A stretch of DNA of 64,000 nt from assembly GCF_039889165.1 (NCBI RefSeq), contig NZ_JAYMYY010000002.1, positions 372,001 through 436,000 on the forward strand. Direction: 5' to 3'. The stretch comes from Pseudocitrobacter cyperus (lineage in GTDB: Bacteria > Pseudomonadota > Gammaproteobacteria > Enterobacterales > Enterobacteriaceae). Both the position numbers and the translations under genes were made by a program. This document shows, piece by piece, positions 33,572 through 47,085 of the stretch (the stretch's first letter is position 1; the number at the start of each line of letters is the position of its first letter). The notes beneath the pieces were generated by a model that saw nothing but the letters and a program-made list of their open reading frames with translations, had not been told where the DNA came from and searched no databases.

Positions 33572-35071
33572 ATGTCTGAACAATCAGATTCACGGTATCA
33601 AATGTCATTAGTGACATTTCTGTTCTTCTCCATCGCCGGAGGAGGATTTGTTCTGAAAGGTGTGGTCAGTCAGTATACCGACTGGGGTAATAACTCGTGG
33701 CTGCTCTACGCCTTTGCCTCACTATTTTATGCCATCCCCTATACATTCATGATTATTGAGTTTTCTTCGCTCAAAAAATTACGTGAATCGGAAAGCGGCT
33801 ATCAAACCTGGCTTAATTTAATTATGGGTAAGAAGCTGGGATTTATTGCCGGTTTCTTCTATTTCTACGTCAACATCTTCTATTTTGTTGACCTGTTGCC
33901 CAACGTGCTGACCTATTTTATGTACACCTGTTCCAGCGACGTGGCATTCGTCAGCCACCTGCTGGATCAAACCTGGTTTAAACCCATCATCAGTATTACC
34001 TCAATCGCCCTGTTCTGGCTGGCGACCTGGGTGTCGATGAAGGGGCCGAAGTGGCTCTCCCGCGCCCTTTCATTCTCGGGATACGCCGGGTTTGCCTTAA
34101 CGCTATTGTTTATTCTCTCCGCCGCCTGGAAATTGTCGACCGGTACAGTGACCTTTGATGGCGCGCCGGTGGTTCCGGCGTACTTTGAGAAGATCGATCT
34201 CTCGTGGTCAAAGATCGCCTCAATGTCATGGGCGCTACAGTCGCTGGGCGGCCTGGAAGCGCTGGCGGCGTATAAGCGCAATATTCGCGGCGGCGACCGT
34301 AATTTCAGAACCGGATTAATTCTGAACGTCTTTATTTTCTCGGGCATTATCATCCTCTCTTCTCTTTGTATGAATATGGTGCTGCCCGCCGAGCAGGCGT
34401 CCAACCTGGGTCTGCTGTCCGCGATTTATATCGCTTTCCAGCAGTTGGGTTTCCCGGTCTGGTGGACTAACGTCATCGCCCTGTTTTTGATGATCACCAC
34501 CCTGTGCGGCTCGCTGATGCTGTGGACTGCCGCGCCGGTAAAAATGCTGTTCGTCGATGCGCCGAAGGGGATTTTCGGCAGCAAGCTCTCCGAGGTGAAT
34601 CACGAAGGCACGCCGATCAATGCCCTTAAAATGCAGGGCATTGTCGTTACGGTGATCATTATTCTGTTTATGCTCGGCCAGTTTAACGCCGGTATGAACG
34701 CGATTCTGGTGGCGGTGAAAAATCTCGATGGCGGCGCGGCGACCATCCCGGTGCTATTTATGGTGGCGGGATATATTAAACTGCGCCTGAACTCCAGCCA
34801 TCCAGATTATGAACGCGACTTCTATTTCCTCGGGAAAGGACGAATGCTGGCGCTGTTATCTGTTATTCCTATCGTCGTTATTTTTACGGCCTCCACCGTG
34901 GCCGCGCTGGTGCCCGCACCGGAAGACTGGAAAGCTAATTTTATCGGTTCATTAATTCAGGTGATTCTTGGCCCGGTCAGTATTATCGCCGTATTCTGGT
35001 ACTGCGGTGTGCTGTTTAATCGCTGGCGAGTGAAAAACCCTACCGATAACTCTTTATTTAACAAAATATAA
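33572..35071 (+). CDS. ygjI: APC-family transporter YgjI
   Basis: The 499-residue protein has about 12 membrane segments and the amino acid-polyamine-organocation layout (VTFLFFSIAGGGFVLKGVVSQYTDWGNNSW at the start, then a long loop near residues 230-250). It corresponds to E. coli YgjI by position and form. Its substrate is unknown. It follows the beta-galactosidase by 69 bases, behind AAGGAAAGG, so it is probably part of the EbgR-controlled operon. Confidence 0.88.
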   Translation: MSEQSDSRYQMSLVTFLFFSIAGGGFVLKGVVSQYTDWGNNSWLLYAFASLFYAIPYTFMIIEFSSLKKLRESESGYQTWLNLIMGKKLGFIAGFFYFYVNIFYFVDLLPNVLTYFMYTCSSDVAFVSHLLDQTWFKPIISITSIALFWLATWVSMKGPKWLSRALSFSGYAGFALTLLFILSAAWKLSTGTVTFDGAPVVPAYFEKIDLSWSKIASMSWALQSLGGLEALAAYKRNIRGGDRNFRTGLILNVFIFSGIIILSSLCMNMVLPAEQASNLGLLSAIYIAFQQLGFPVWWTNVIALFLMITTLCGSLMLWTAAPVKMLFVDAPKGIFGSKLSEVNHEGTPINALKMQGIVVTVIIILFMLGQFNAGMNAILVAVKNLDGGAATIPVLFMVAGYIKLRLNSSHPDYERDFYFLGKGRMLALLSVIPIVVIFTASTVAALVPAPEDWKANFIGSLIQVILGPVSIIAVFWYCGVLFNRWRVKNPTDNSLFNKI

Positions 35072-35156
35072 TAATAATCTGATGTGAGGCCTCTGCTTCA
35101 CATCAGAAATAAAAACAACAAAAGGATTTCTATTTTACTCCTAATGGAATAGACCT

Positions 35157-36218
35157 ATGGAAATCAAAAAAAATATTCGCAGAATAACGGCTGCGCTGAC
35201 GCTCTGCGCCATTTTCCCTGTCACGGCGGAGGAGTCCATTCCGGCCCAGCATGACGATACCAGAACGCCGGAGCTTACCAGCCCCTCGTTTCGCTTCTAC
35301 GGCGAAATGGGCGTTGGCGGCTATATGGATCTGGAAAACGAATATAAACACAAATACAGCGACGGCACCTATATCGAAGGAGGGCTGGAAGGTAAATATG
35401 GTCACTGGTTTGGCTTGATATACGGTGAAGGCTGGACGGTACAGGCCGACCATGACGGCAACGCCTGGGTGCCTGACCATAGCTGGGGCGGTTTCGAGGG
35501 CGGTATCAACCGTTTTTACGGCGGCTATCGCACCGATGACGGCACAGAAATTATTCTGAGTCTGCATAACGACTCGTCGCTGGACGATTTGCAGTATTGG
35601 GCTGATTTCACGCCGGAATTTGGTTATGAGATCCCCAATACGCGGGATATCACCACGGCACTGAAAGTCCAGAATCTGCAGGGTGATTTTCGCTACAGCT
35701 TCACAGCGGTGCCTGCGGGACATACCGATGAAGATGATGCCTGGCTGCATTTCGGCAAGTACGATCGCTACTCCGATAAATATATCTACCCGGCGATGAT
35801 GAACGGGTATATCCAGTATGACCTCGCCAAAGATGTTACCTGGTTAAACGGGCTGGAAATTACCGATGGCACCGGAGAGTTATTTCTGACAGGAATATTA
35901 ACACCCAATTTCGGGGCGCGTGTCTGGCACCACACAGGGCGCGGCGACGGGTTGGGCAAACCCGGTACAGAAACCGGCACGATGGTTAGCGCAATGTATG
36001 AAGCCTTTAAAGGGTTTTATCTCTCAACGGCTTACAACTATGCCAAACACCGCCTGGACAATGCCCCGGATGAAACGACCTCATATGTGCAGTTTGGTAT
36101 CTGGTACGAGTACGGCGGCGGCCGTTTCGCCACCGCCTTCGACAGCAAATTTAACCTGCAAAACAGCAGCGGCGACCCGACGGACACGCTGTTCCTGATG
36201 CAATATTTTTACTGGTAA
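35157..36218 (+). CDS. ygjJ: YgjJ, secreted outer-membrane-type protein
   Basis: The 353-residue protein has a signal peptide (to about residue 22). Its beta-rich mature part shows alternating aromatic strands (FRFYGEMGVGGYMDLENEYKHKY, GLIYGEGWTVQ) and a C-terminal aromatic residue (FLMQYFYW), suggesting an outer-membrane barrel. It matches E. coli YgjJ by place and size. It probably brings oligosaccharides to the periplasmic enzyme YgjK that follows; that role is inferred. Confidence 0.85.
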   Translation: MEIKKNIRRITAALTLCAIFPVTAEESIPAQHDDTRTPELTSPSFRFYGEMGVGGYMDLENEYKHKYSDGTYIEGGLEGKYGHWFGLIYGEGWTVQADHDGNAWVPDHSWGGFEGGINRFYGGYRTDDGTEIILSLHNDSSLDDLQYWADFTPEFGYEIPNTRDITTALKVQNLQGDFRYSFTAVPAGHTDEDDAWLHFGKYDRYSDKYIYPAMMNGYIQYDLAKDVTWLNGLEITDGTGELFLTGILTPNFGARVWHHTGRGDGLGKPGTETGTMVSAMYEAFKGFYLSTAYNYAKHRLDNAPDETTSYVQFGIWYEYGGGRFATAFDSKFNLQNSSGDPTDTLFLMQYFYW

Positions 36219-36271
36219 AGCTAAGAATAATTTTCTTCTCCACATTCGTTGCGAAAAGGAGCTTCATTTTT

Positions 36272-38623
<2,352 letters not shown>

Positions 38624-38771
38624 TATGACGCCGGGTCGGATGGCAGTCTTACTGCCCTCCGACTTTACCAACAAGTGCATACTTTTTGATTCCCATCACA
38701 ATCCCCACATTCCCCTTTTCCCTTTTGCGCCGCGACGGCTAAATTAAACTCATCCGACCACATAACAATAA

Positions 38772-40811
<2,040 letters not shown>

Positions 40812-40848
40812 CCCCCTCACCCTGGCCCTCTCCCTGAGGGAGAGGGGA
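40812..40848. repeat. CCCTCTCCC-type intergenic palindrome, copy 1
   Basis: CCCCTCACCCTGGCCCTCTC is followed by CCTGAGGGAGAGGGG. The inner part CCCTCTCCC/GGGAGAGGG is a hairpin. Related copies lie at 41495-41530, 58821-58861 and 58900-58935. It follows fadH and may end transcription. Confidence 0.75.
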
Positions 40849-40880
40849 TCGATCGTGCGTGGTGTTAGGGCTGCGACGCC

Positions 40881-41297
40881 TTAGTCAATGAACAATGCTG
40901 GAGAAATATCAAAACGGGCCGCCAGCTTTTTCGCGTGTTCAAGGGTTAGCTTTCGCTGCCCGTTGAGAACCCGGGATACCATCGATTTGCTACCAATTTC
41001 GGGAAGATCGGATAAGGTTAATCCGTACTGATCCATTAACGTACGAATTACCGCAATGCCTGCTGGCGTGGCTTCAAGCCTCGCATTAAATTCCGCAAAC
41101 TCTGGTGCTGACGCTTCCCAGGCAGTGATTCTTGCGCACACCAGGTCAACAAGCGGGTTTTCAGGATCGTTAAGCAACAGATGCTCAATCAGTTTGAGCG
41201 CTTCTTTATACTGCTCATCGTTCTGAATACCGGCCAGAAAAGGAGCGGCTTGTGTCAATTTTTCACCTGCTCTCAGTACTTCAGAAATGACCATCAT
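40881..41297 (-). CDS. higA: HigA antitoxin, now without toxin
   Basis: The 138-residue protein is the same length as E. coli HigA (YgjM) and has its C-terminal helix-turn-helix (LTLSDLPEIGSKSMVSRVLNGQRKLTLEHAKKLAARF) and ending ISPALFID. HigA binds and neutralises the mRNA interferase HigB and represses the operon. Here only a relic of higB precedes it, so it survives as an orphan regulator. ATG 41297 gives the family start MMVISEVLRAGEKL. Confidence 0.93.
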   Translation of the reverse strand: MMVISEVLRAGEKLTQAAPFLAGIQNDEQYKEALKLIEHLLLNDPENPLVDLVCARITAWEASAPEFAEFNARLEATPAGIAVIRTLMDQYGLTLSDLPEIGSKSMVSRVLNGQRKLTLEHAKKLAARFDISPALFID

Positions 41298-41352
41298 TCT
41301 GTGGAAATCTCCCGACTGCATCCTTCAATGCTTTTTGTGTTATCAGGTGCGT
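41281..41352 (-). pseudogene. higB: higB toxin relic
   Basis: Directly before higA, a frame reads HLITQKALKDAVGRFPQN, which aligns with the start of E. coli HigB (HLITQKALKDAAEKYPQ). Its initiation codon is ACG instead of ATG, and after 19 codons the rest of the toxin (about 85 residues) is deleted; the frame then runs into higA and stops. The toxin is dead. Confidence 0.8.
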
Positions 41353-41494
41353 TCTTCATCAACTCCGTTGACAAATTGGCAATACGTTACATCGTCAGGG
41401 CTAAATGAGCTTACGCTTCAAATAGAGCGATACAAGAGAAGGCAGATGTAAATTTTTAGAGCTGTGAGCACGCTTCCAAAAGCGGTGGGTTTTG

Positions 41495-41530
41495 CTCCCT
41501 CTCCCTGTGGGAGAGGGACGGGGTGAGGGG
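41495..41530. repeat. CCCTCTCCC-type intergenic palindrome, copy 2
   Basis: CCCTCTCCCTGTGGGAGAGG is followed by GACGGGGTGAGGGG, in the opposite orientation to copy 1. The two copies bracket higA and the higB relic. Confidence 0.75.
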
Positions 41531-41536
41531 CTCGCC

Positions 41537-42673
41537 TTAACGCCGACGGCCCAGCTTCACCGCTTTCAGCACCACAAACTTGCTGTTGGTGGCAATTGTC
41601 GTGCAGTTGCCGAAAATCTTCTTCAGCTTGTGGAAGTAGTCAAGGTGACGGTTGGCCACAATGTACAGCTCGCCGTTAATTTTCAGGCAGCGACGCGCAT
41701 GGTGGAACATCTCCCACGCCACATTATCGGTCAGCGCATGCTGCTGATGGAAAGGCGGGTTGCACAGTACCGCATTAAAGCGGAACGGCTCGACGCCGGA
41801 GAGGGCGTTGTTGATCATAAACTCGCAGCGATCGATAGCGTCCGGCAGGTTGCTTTCGACGTTTAAACGACTGGAGGCTACCGCCATCGGCGATTCATCA
41901 ACAAACACTACCGACGCTTGCGGGTTTTTCTCAAGCAACGTCAGGCCAATCACGCCGTTACCGCAGCCAAGGTCAACGATCTCGCCTTCCAGGTTTTCCG
42001 GCAGATGCTCGATAAAGAAGCGTGCGCCGATATCCAACCCGGTTCGGGAGAAGACGTTCGCGTGGTTATGAATGGTCCAGGAGGTGCCTTCCAGCGGCCA
42101 GCTCATGATCTGCGACTCATCTGCCAGTTCCGGCTTCGTGAAGGTGCAGTTGATCAGGCGCGCTTTTTTCCACGCAAGCGTGGTAGTAGTGGTGCCGAGG
42201 ATTTTCTCGAACAGCGCCAGCGTGGAGTTATGGATATCACGCGCTTTTGCACCGCCGATGATACGGGTTTGCGGCGTCACCACCTCGCGCAGGGCGCGCA
42301 GTTGCTGTTCCAGCAGAGCGAGCGTTTTCGGGATTTTGATCAACACCACGCCGGGCGCAGACGGATATTCCGCAGTGCTGTCGAGGAATCTGACGCTGGA
42401 TTCGTCAATGTCGTTATGGCGCAGGTTTTCACGCGTGCCCAGCTCGCTGACGTAAGAGTCGCCGATGCTGTACGGCTTATGCTCCGCCAGCGCACAGCTC
42501 AGCGCGCCGAAGCTGTCATTGAAGATAAGAACCGGGCCGGTGATTTCGGTGTCGTCCAACTGTTGCAGCAGATACTCATCCGCCGCTTCCCACGCCTGTA
42601 GCGGGTTGACGTCATCCGTCTCCGGGAAGCGTTTCAGGTTCAGTGAACGGAAACCGTTGTCTATGTGGCTCAT
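41537..42673 (-). CDS. rlmG: 23S rRNA m2G1835 methyltransferase RlmG
   Basis: The 378-residue protein has an N-terminal methyltransferase-like domain and a C-terminal SAM-binding domain with motif EIVDLGCGNGVIGLTLL and catalytic NPPF (CNPPFHQQHALT). It methylates G1835 of 23S rRNA. ATG 42673 (MSHIDNGFRSLNLKRFP) gives the E. coli length. Confidence 0.95.
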   Translation of the reverse strand: MSHIDNGFRSLNLKRFPETDDVNPLQAWEAADEYLLQQLDDTEITGPVLIFNDSFGALSCALAEHKPYSIGDSYVSELGTRENLRHNDIDESSVRFLDSTAEYPSAPGVVLIKIPKTLALLEQQLRALREVVTPQTRIIGGAKARDIHNSTLALFEKILGTTTTTLAWKKARLINCTFTKPELADESQIMSWPLEGTSWTIHNHANVFSRTGLDIGARFFIEHLPENLEGEIVDLGCGNGVIGLTLLEKNPQASVVFVDESPMAVASSRLNVESNLPDAIDRCEFMINNALSGVEPFRFNAVLCNPPFHQQHALTDNVAWEMFHHARRCLKINGELYIVANRHLDYFHKLKKIFGNCTTIATNSKFVVLKAVKLGRRR

Positions 42674-42756
42674 CGGCCCTCCAGAATGGTAAAATTTGGC
42701 GTTATCCCTGAAAAGGGTGCGTGAGTATACACTTTTTAATCCAATTTGGGGCTGTG

Positions 42757-43257
42757 ATGACGCAACTAACTTATCTCCAGGGCTACCCGGAACACCTGCT
42801 TTCGCAGGTGCGCACGCTGATTGCCGAAGGCCGTCTGGGCAGCGTGCTGGCAAAGCGCTATCCCGGTACGCACGATTTCGCCACCGATAAGGCACTCTGG
42901 CAGTACACCCAGGATCTGAAAAACCAGTTTCTGCGTAACGCCCCGCCGATTAATAAGGTGATGTACGACAACAAGATCCATGTGCTGAAAAATGCCCTGG
43001 GTCTGCATACCGCCGTTTCGCGCGTACAGGGCGGGAAGCTGAAAGCCAAAGCGGAGATCCGCGTCGCCACCGTTTTTCGCAATGCGCCGGAGCCGTTTCT
43101 GCGCATGATCGTGGTGCATGAATTAGCGCACCTGAAAGAGAAAGAGCACGACAAAGCGTTTTATCAGCTTTGCTGCCACATGGAGCCGCAGTACCACCAA
43201 CTGGAGTTTGATACCCGACTGTGGCTGACACAAATGTCATTACATCAAACTGCGTAA
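42757..43257 (+). CDS. ygjP: YgjP, UTP pyrophosphatase / metal-dependent hydrolase
   Basis: The 166-residue protein has the WLM/SprT-like zinc motif HELAHLKEKEH (about residues 122-132) and nearly matches E. coli YgjP (TYLQGYPEHLLSQVRTLI, KRYPGTHDFATDKALWQYTQ). E. coli YgjP has been reported as a UTP diphosphatase. I use ATG 42757 rather than 42721, which overlaps the divergent promoter. Confidence 0.92.
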   Translation: MTQLTYLQGYPEHLLSQVRTLIAEGRLGSVLAKRYPGTHDFATDKALWQYTQDLKNQFLRNAPPINKVMYDNKIHVLKNALGLHTAVSRVQGGKLKAKAEIRVATVFRNAPEPFLRMIVVHELAHLKEKEHDKAFYQLCCHMEPQYHQLEFDTRLWLTQMSLHQTA

Positions 43258-43330
43258 GGGCGCACGCGCTTTATCATTCTGACGTGCTACATTGAGGGAA
43301 GATCCCTTTTTATGGAGCACGTCAGCGTCT

Positions 43331-44329
43331 ATGATACGTTTCGCAGTCATTGGAACAAACTGGATAACCAAACAGTTTGTCGATGCCGCCCACGAGACCG
43401 GCAAATATAAGCTTACCGCCATCTACTCCCGCAGCCTTGAGCAGGCCCAAACCTTCGCCAACGACTATCCCGTCGAGCACCTCTTTACTTCGCTTGAAGC
43501 GATGGCGCAGAGCGATGCCATTGATGCGGTATATATCGCCAGCCCGAATTCATTCCATTTCCCGCAAACGCAGCTTTTCTTACGCCATAAAAAGCATGTG
43601 ATTTGTGAAAAGCCGCTGGCTTCTAATCTGCGTGAAGTGGAAGCAGCCATTGAAACCGCGCGTGAAAATCAGGTGGTGCTGTTCGAGGCGTTTAAAACCG
43701 CCAGCCTGCCGAATTTTCTGCTGCTACAGCAGTCGCTGAGTAAAACAGGCAAAATCCGCAAGGCATTCATCAACTACTGCCAGTACTCTTCCCGCTATCA
43801 GCGCTATCTCGATGGCGAGAATCCGAATACCTTTAATCCGACGTTTTCCAACGGTTCGATTATGGATATCGGTTTTTATTGCCTGGCCTCGGCGGTTGCG
43901 CTGTGGGGTGAGCCGCATGGCGTGCAGGCGACCGCGAGCCTGCTGGAGAGCGGTGTCGATGCCCACGGTCTGGCGGTGCTCGACTACGGCGATTTCAGCG
44001 TGACATTACAACATTCGAAAGTGAGTGATTCCGTACTGCCAAGCGAAATCCAGGGCGAAGACGGGTCGCTGGTCATTGAGAAGATCTCCGAATGCCAGAA
44101 AGTCACCTTCGTGCCACGCGGCGCTAAAGCGCAGGATCTCACTCAGCCACAGCATATTAATACTATGCTGTATGAAGCAGAGGTTTTTGCTCGTCTGGTG
44201 GAAACCAACGAAGTGAATCATCCGGGGCTTGCCGTCAGCCGCACCACGGCGAAACTGCAGACGGAGATCCGCCGTCAGACGGGTGTCACCTTCCCTGCTG
44301 ATGATGTCAGCGAGCAGCTCCCTGCGTAA
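43331..44329 (+). CDS. ygjR: YgjR, Gfo/Idh/MocA-type oxidoreductase
   Basis: The 332-residue protein has an N-terminal NAD(P)-binding Rossmann fold (IRFAVIGTNWITKQFVDAA) with the EKP motif (HVICEKPLASN) and a C-terminal alpha/beta domain. Its substrate is unknown. It matches E. coli YgjR. The E. coli gene ygjQ, normally between ygjP and ygjR, is absent; only 73 bases separate them. Confidence 0.92.
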   Translation: MIRFAVIGTNWITKQFVDAAHETGKYKLTAIYSRSLEQAQTFANDYPVEHLFTSLEAMAQSDAIDAVYIASPNSFHFPQTQLFLRHKKHVICEKPLASNLREVEAAIETARENQVVLFEAFKTASLPNFLLLQQSLSKTGKIRKAFINYCQYSSRYQRYLDGENPNTFNPTFSNGSIMDIGFYCLASAVALWGEPHGVQATASLLESGVDAHGLAVLDYGDFSVTLQHSKVSDSVLPSEIQGEDGSLVIEKISECQKVTFVPRGAKAQDLTQPQHINTMLYEAEVFARLVETNEVNHPGLAVSRTTAKLQTEIRRQTGVTFPADDVSEQLPA

Positions 44330-44389
44330 AGCTATGTAAAACGGATGTTACAGGTTATTGACGGCGTCGATGGCCTGTAATATTTTGTA

Positions 44390-44600
44390 ACCTGCAAAGG
44401 GGAGTAACTTCCTTGTCGGTGGATCGTCATTACGATACGTGAAAAACCGTATCCGGTCGCCGGGCAATAAAACGTATGCACCTTCTGGCAACCGTTTGAA
44501 GTGCATACTTTTTGTTGTAAGTGAGACCTTGCCGGAAGGCGAGGTCTATGCATAAAAAGCAGCGGCTGACGTCTTCCGACGTGAGCCGTTTTTTTATGCG
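44390..44600 (+). ncRNA. alx leader: pH/manganese-responsive element (yybP-ykoY type)
   Basis: The 285-bp region before alx resembles the E. coli alx PRE leader (SraF): multiple GC stems, AAGTGAGACCTTGCCGGAAG, and a strong terminator-like stem CGGCTGACGTC/GACGTGAGCCG followed by TTTTTTTAT at 44567-44597. In E. coli this RNA senses manganese and alkaline pH to control alx. Boundaries are approximate. Confidence 0.7.
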
Positions 44601-44614
44601 TAAGGAAAATTTCT

Positions 44615-45583
44615 ATGAATAGTGTCGGCACACCGTTGCTGTGGGGCGGATTCGCTGTCGTCGTCGTGATTATGTTAGCCATCGACCTGATGTTACAGGG
44701 GCGACGCGGCGCTAATACCATGACCATGAAACAGGCTGCGGCCTGGTCTATTGTCTGGGTCACGCTCTCCTTGTTGTTCAACGCTGCGTTCTGGTGGTAT
44801 CTGGCGGAGACCCAGGGCCGCGCGGTCGCCGATCCGCAGGCGCTCGCCTTCCTCACCGGTTATCTGATAGAGAAATCACTCGCCGTCGATAACGTCTTTG
44901 TCTGGTTGATGCTGTTCAGCTACTTCTCCGTGCCGCCAGCGCTGCAACGCCGCGTACTGGTTTATGGCGTACTGGGCGCGATCGTGCTGCGTACCATCAT
45001 GATCTTCGCCGGAAGCTGGCTGATTACTCAGTTCGAATGGTTGCTGTATGTTTTCGGCGCGTTCCTGCTGTTCACCGGTATCAAGATGGCGCTGGCGAAA
45101 GAGGATGAGAGCGGCATTGGCGATAAACCGCTGGTGCGCTGGCTGCGAAGCCATTTACGCATGACCGATAAAATCGAAAATGAGCACTTCTTTGTGCGCA
45201 AGAAGGGGCTGCTTTACGCGACCCCGCTGCTGCTGGTGCTGATTCTGGTCGAGTTTAGCGACATTATTTTCGCGGTCGACAGTATCCCAGCCATTTTCGC
45301 TGTCACCACCGATCCGTTTATCGTGCTGACCTCCAACCTGTTCGCCATCCTCGGCCTGCGTGCGATGTACTTTCTGCTGGCGGGTGTGGCAGAGCGCTTC
45401 TCAATGCTCAAGTATGGCCTTGCGGTGATCCTGGTATTTATCGGTATCAAGATGCTGATTGTCGATTTCTACCACATTCCTATCGCGATTTCGCTGGGCG
45501 TGGTGGGTGGCATTCTGCTGCTGACGTTGCTTATCAACGCCTGGGTAAACCACCAGAACGATAAAAAGTGTGATGTAAAATAA
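44615..45583 (+). CDS. alx: Alx, TerC-family membrane protein
   Basis: The 322-residue protein has about nine membrane segments and the TerC-family acidic motifs (EKSLAVDNVFVWLMLF, EFSDIIFAVDSIPAIFAVT) that are thought to bind manganese. Alx is linked to manganese export at alkaline pH. The leader riboswitch supports this regulation. Confidence 0.95.
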   Translation: MNSVGTPLLWGGFAVVVVIMLAIDLMLQGRRGANTMTMKQAAAWSIVWVTLSLLFNAAFWWYLAETQGRAVADPQALAFLTGYLIEKSLAVDNVFVWLMLFSYFSVPPALQRRVLVYGVLGAIVLRTIMIFAGSWLITQFEWLLYVFGAFLLFTGIKMALAKEDESGIGDKPLVRWLRSHLRMTDKIENEHFFVRKKGLLYATPLLLVLILVEFSDIIFAVDSIPAIFAVTTDPFIVLTSNLFAILGLRAMYFLLAGVAERFSMLKYGLAVILVFIGIKMLIVDFYHIPIAISLGVVGGILLLTLLINAWVNHQNDKKCDVK

Positions 45584-45590
45584 GTCTGTT

Positions 45591-45616
45591 TCCCCGGTGG
45601 TGACAACCACCGGGGA
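45591..45616 (+). terminator. Hairpin after alx
   Basis: TCCCCGGTGGT pairs perfectly with ACCACCGGGGA around a four-base loop. No T run follows, so termination strength is uncertain. Confidence 0.55.
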
Positions 45617-45821
45617 CAGCACGGATGAAACACCCACAAATGTCAAAATAATGTTCATGAATAGTTAAGAAGTAAGATCTAAGATAAAAAACCAGCATTT
45701 TGCACTTCCACCTTGCCGCCGTTTCTTTATACTCGACCATGCAAACATTTGTTACATTCTGATATAAAGTGCCTTCAGAGCACCTCAGGATGGCTGACAC
45801 AACATATTCAAGGACACAGAA

Positions 45822-47066
45822 ATGACAACGCAACCAACAAGCGGGCTGCTGCGCAGGTTTACGCAGGGTAGTCTGGTAAAAAAAATCCTCATCGGATTGA
45901 TTCTCGGCATTCTGCTGGCATGGATCTCAAAACCAGCGGCAATCGCTGTCGGGCTCCTTGGAACACTGTTCGTCGGCGCGCTGAAAGCCGTCGCACCGGT
46001 TCTGGTTCTGATGCTGGTCATGGCTTCGATAGCCAACCACCAGCATGGGCAAAAAACCAGTATTCGCCCGATTCTGTTTCTCTATTTGCTGGGGACGTTC
46101 AGCGCAGCGCTCACTGCCGTCGTGTTCAGTTTCCTCTTCCCTTCTACGCTGCATCTGACGAGCTCCGCCACTGATATTGTGCCGCCGTCAGGCATTGTCG
46201 ACGTCATGCGCGGATTGTTGATGAGCGTCGTCGCCAACCCGATCCACGCGCTGCTGAATGCTAACTATATCGGTATTCTGGTTTGGGCGGTGGGCCTTGG
46301 TTTCGCCCTGCGTCATGGCAACGAAACGACTAAAAATCTGGTCAATGATTTCTCCAACGCCGTTACCTTTATGGTGAAACTGGTTATCAGTTTTGCACCA
46401 ATTGGTATATTCGGCCTGGTGGCCTCTACGCTTGCAACCACCGGTTTCGATACGCTGTGGGGTTATGCGCATCTGCTGCTGGTTCTGGTCGGCTGCATGC
46501 TGCTCGTCGCGCTGGTGATTAACCCTCTGCTGGTCTGGTGGAAGATCCGCCGCAATCCTTACCCGCTGGTGCTGCTCTGCCTGCGTGAAAGCGGCGTCTA
46601 TGCATTCTTTACCCGCAGTTCCGCGGCGAATATCCCGGTCAATATGGCGCTAAGTGAAAAGCTGAATCTGGATAAAGACACCTATTCCGTTTCCATTCCG
46701 CTGGGCGCGACCATCAATATGGCCGGTGCGGCAATCACCATCACCGTGCTCACGCTGGCCGCCGTCAGTACCCTCGGCATTCCTGTTGATCTGCCAACGG
46801 CGCTGCTGTTAAGCGTTGTGGCCTCGCTGTGTGCCTGTGGCGCATCAGGTGTGGCCGGCGGCTCGCTGTTGCTGATCCCGCTGGCCTGTAATATGTTCGG
46901 CATTCCGAATGATATCGCCATGCAGGTTGTGGCCGTGGGCTTTATCATCGGCGTACTCCAGGACTCCTGCGAAACCGCGCTGAACTCCTCAACGGACGTA
47001 CTGTTTACCGCCGCTGCATGCATAGCGGAAGATGAGCGTCTGGCAAAAAACGCACTGCGTAATTAA
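45822..47066 (+). CDS. sstT: Sodium/serine-threonine symporter SstT
   Basis: The 414-residue protein is of the dicarboxylate/amino acid:cation symporter family, with about eight membrane segments and the two re-entrant serine-rich loops (FFTRSSAANIPVNMALSEKL; substrate/Na site NMAGAAITITVLTLAAV). It imports serine and threonine with sodium. Confidence 0.95.
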   Translation: MTTQPTSGLLRRFTQGSLVKKILIGLILGILLAWISKPAAIAVGLLGTLFVGALKAVAPVLVLMLVMASIANHQHGQKTSIRPILFLYLLGTFSAALTAVVFSFLFPSTLHLTSSATDIVPPSGIVDVMRGLLMSVVANPIHALLNANYIGILVWAVGLGFALRHGNETTKNLVNDFSNAVTFMVKLVISFAPIGIFGLVASTLATTGFDTLWGYAHLLLVLVGCMLLVALVINPLLVWWKIRRNPYPLVLLCLRESGVYAFFTRSSAANIPVNMALSEKLNLDKDTYSVSIPLGATINMAGAAITITVLTLAAVSTLGIPVDLPTALLLSVVASLCACGASGVAGGSLLLIPLACNMFGIPNDIAMQVVAVGFIIGVLQDSCETALNSSTDVLFTAAACIAEDERLAKNALRN

Positions 47067-47085
47067 TCTGTCAGCCCTTTCGCCA

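Noticed and set aside
44332..44856. 174-residue frame opposite the alx leader and start
   Set aside because: It overlaps the riboswitch and the alx coding start, with no family resemblance.
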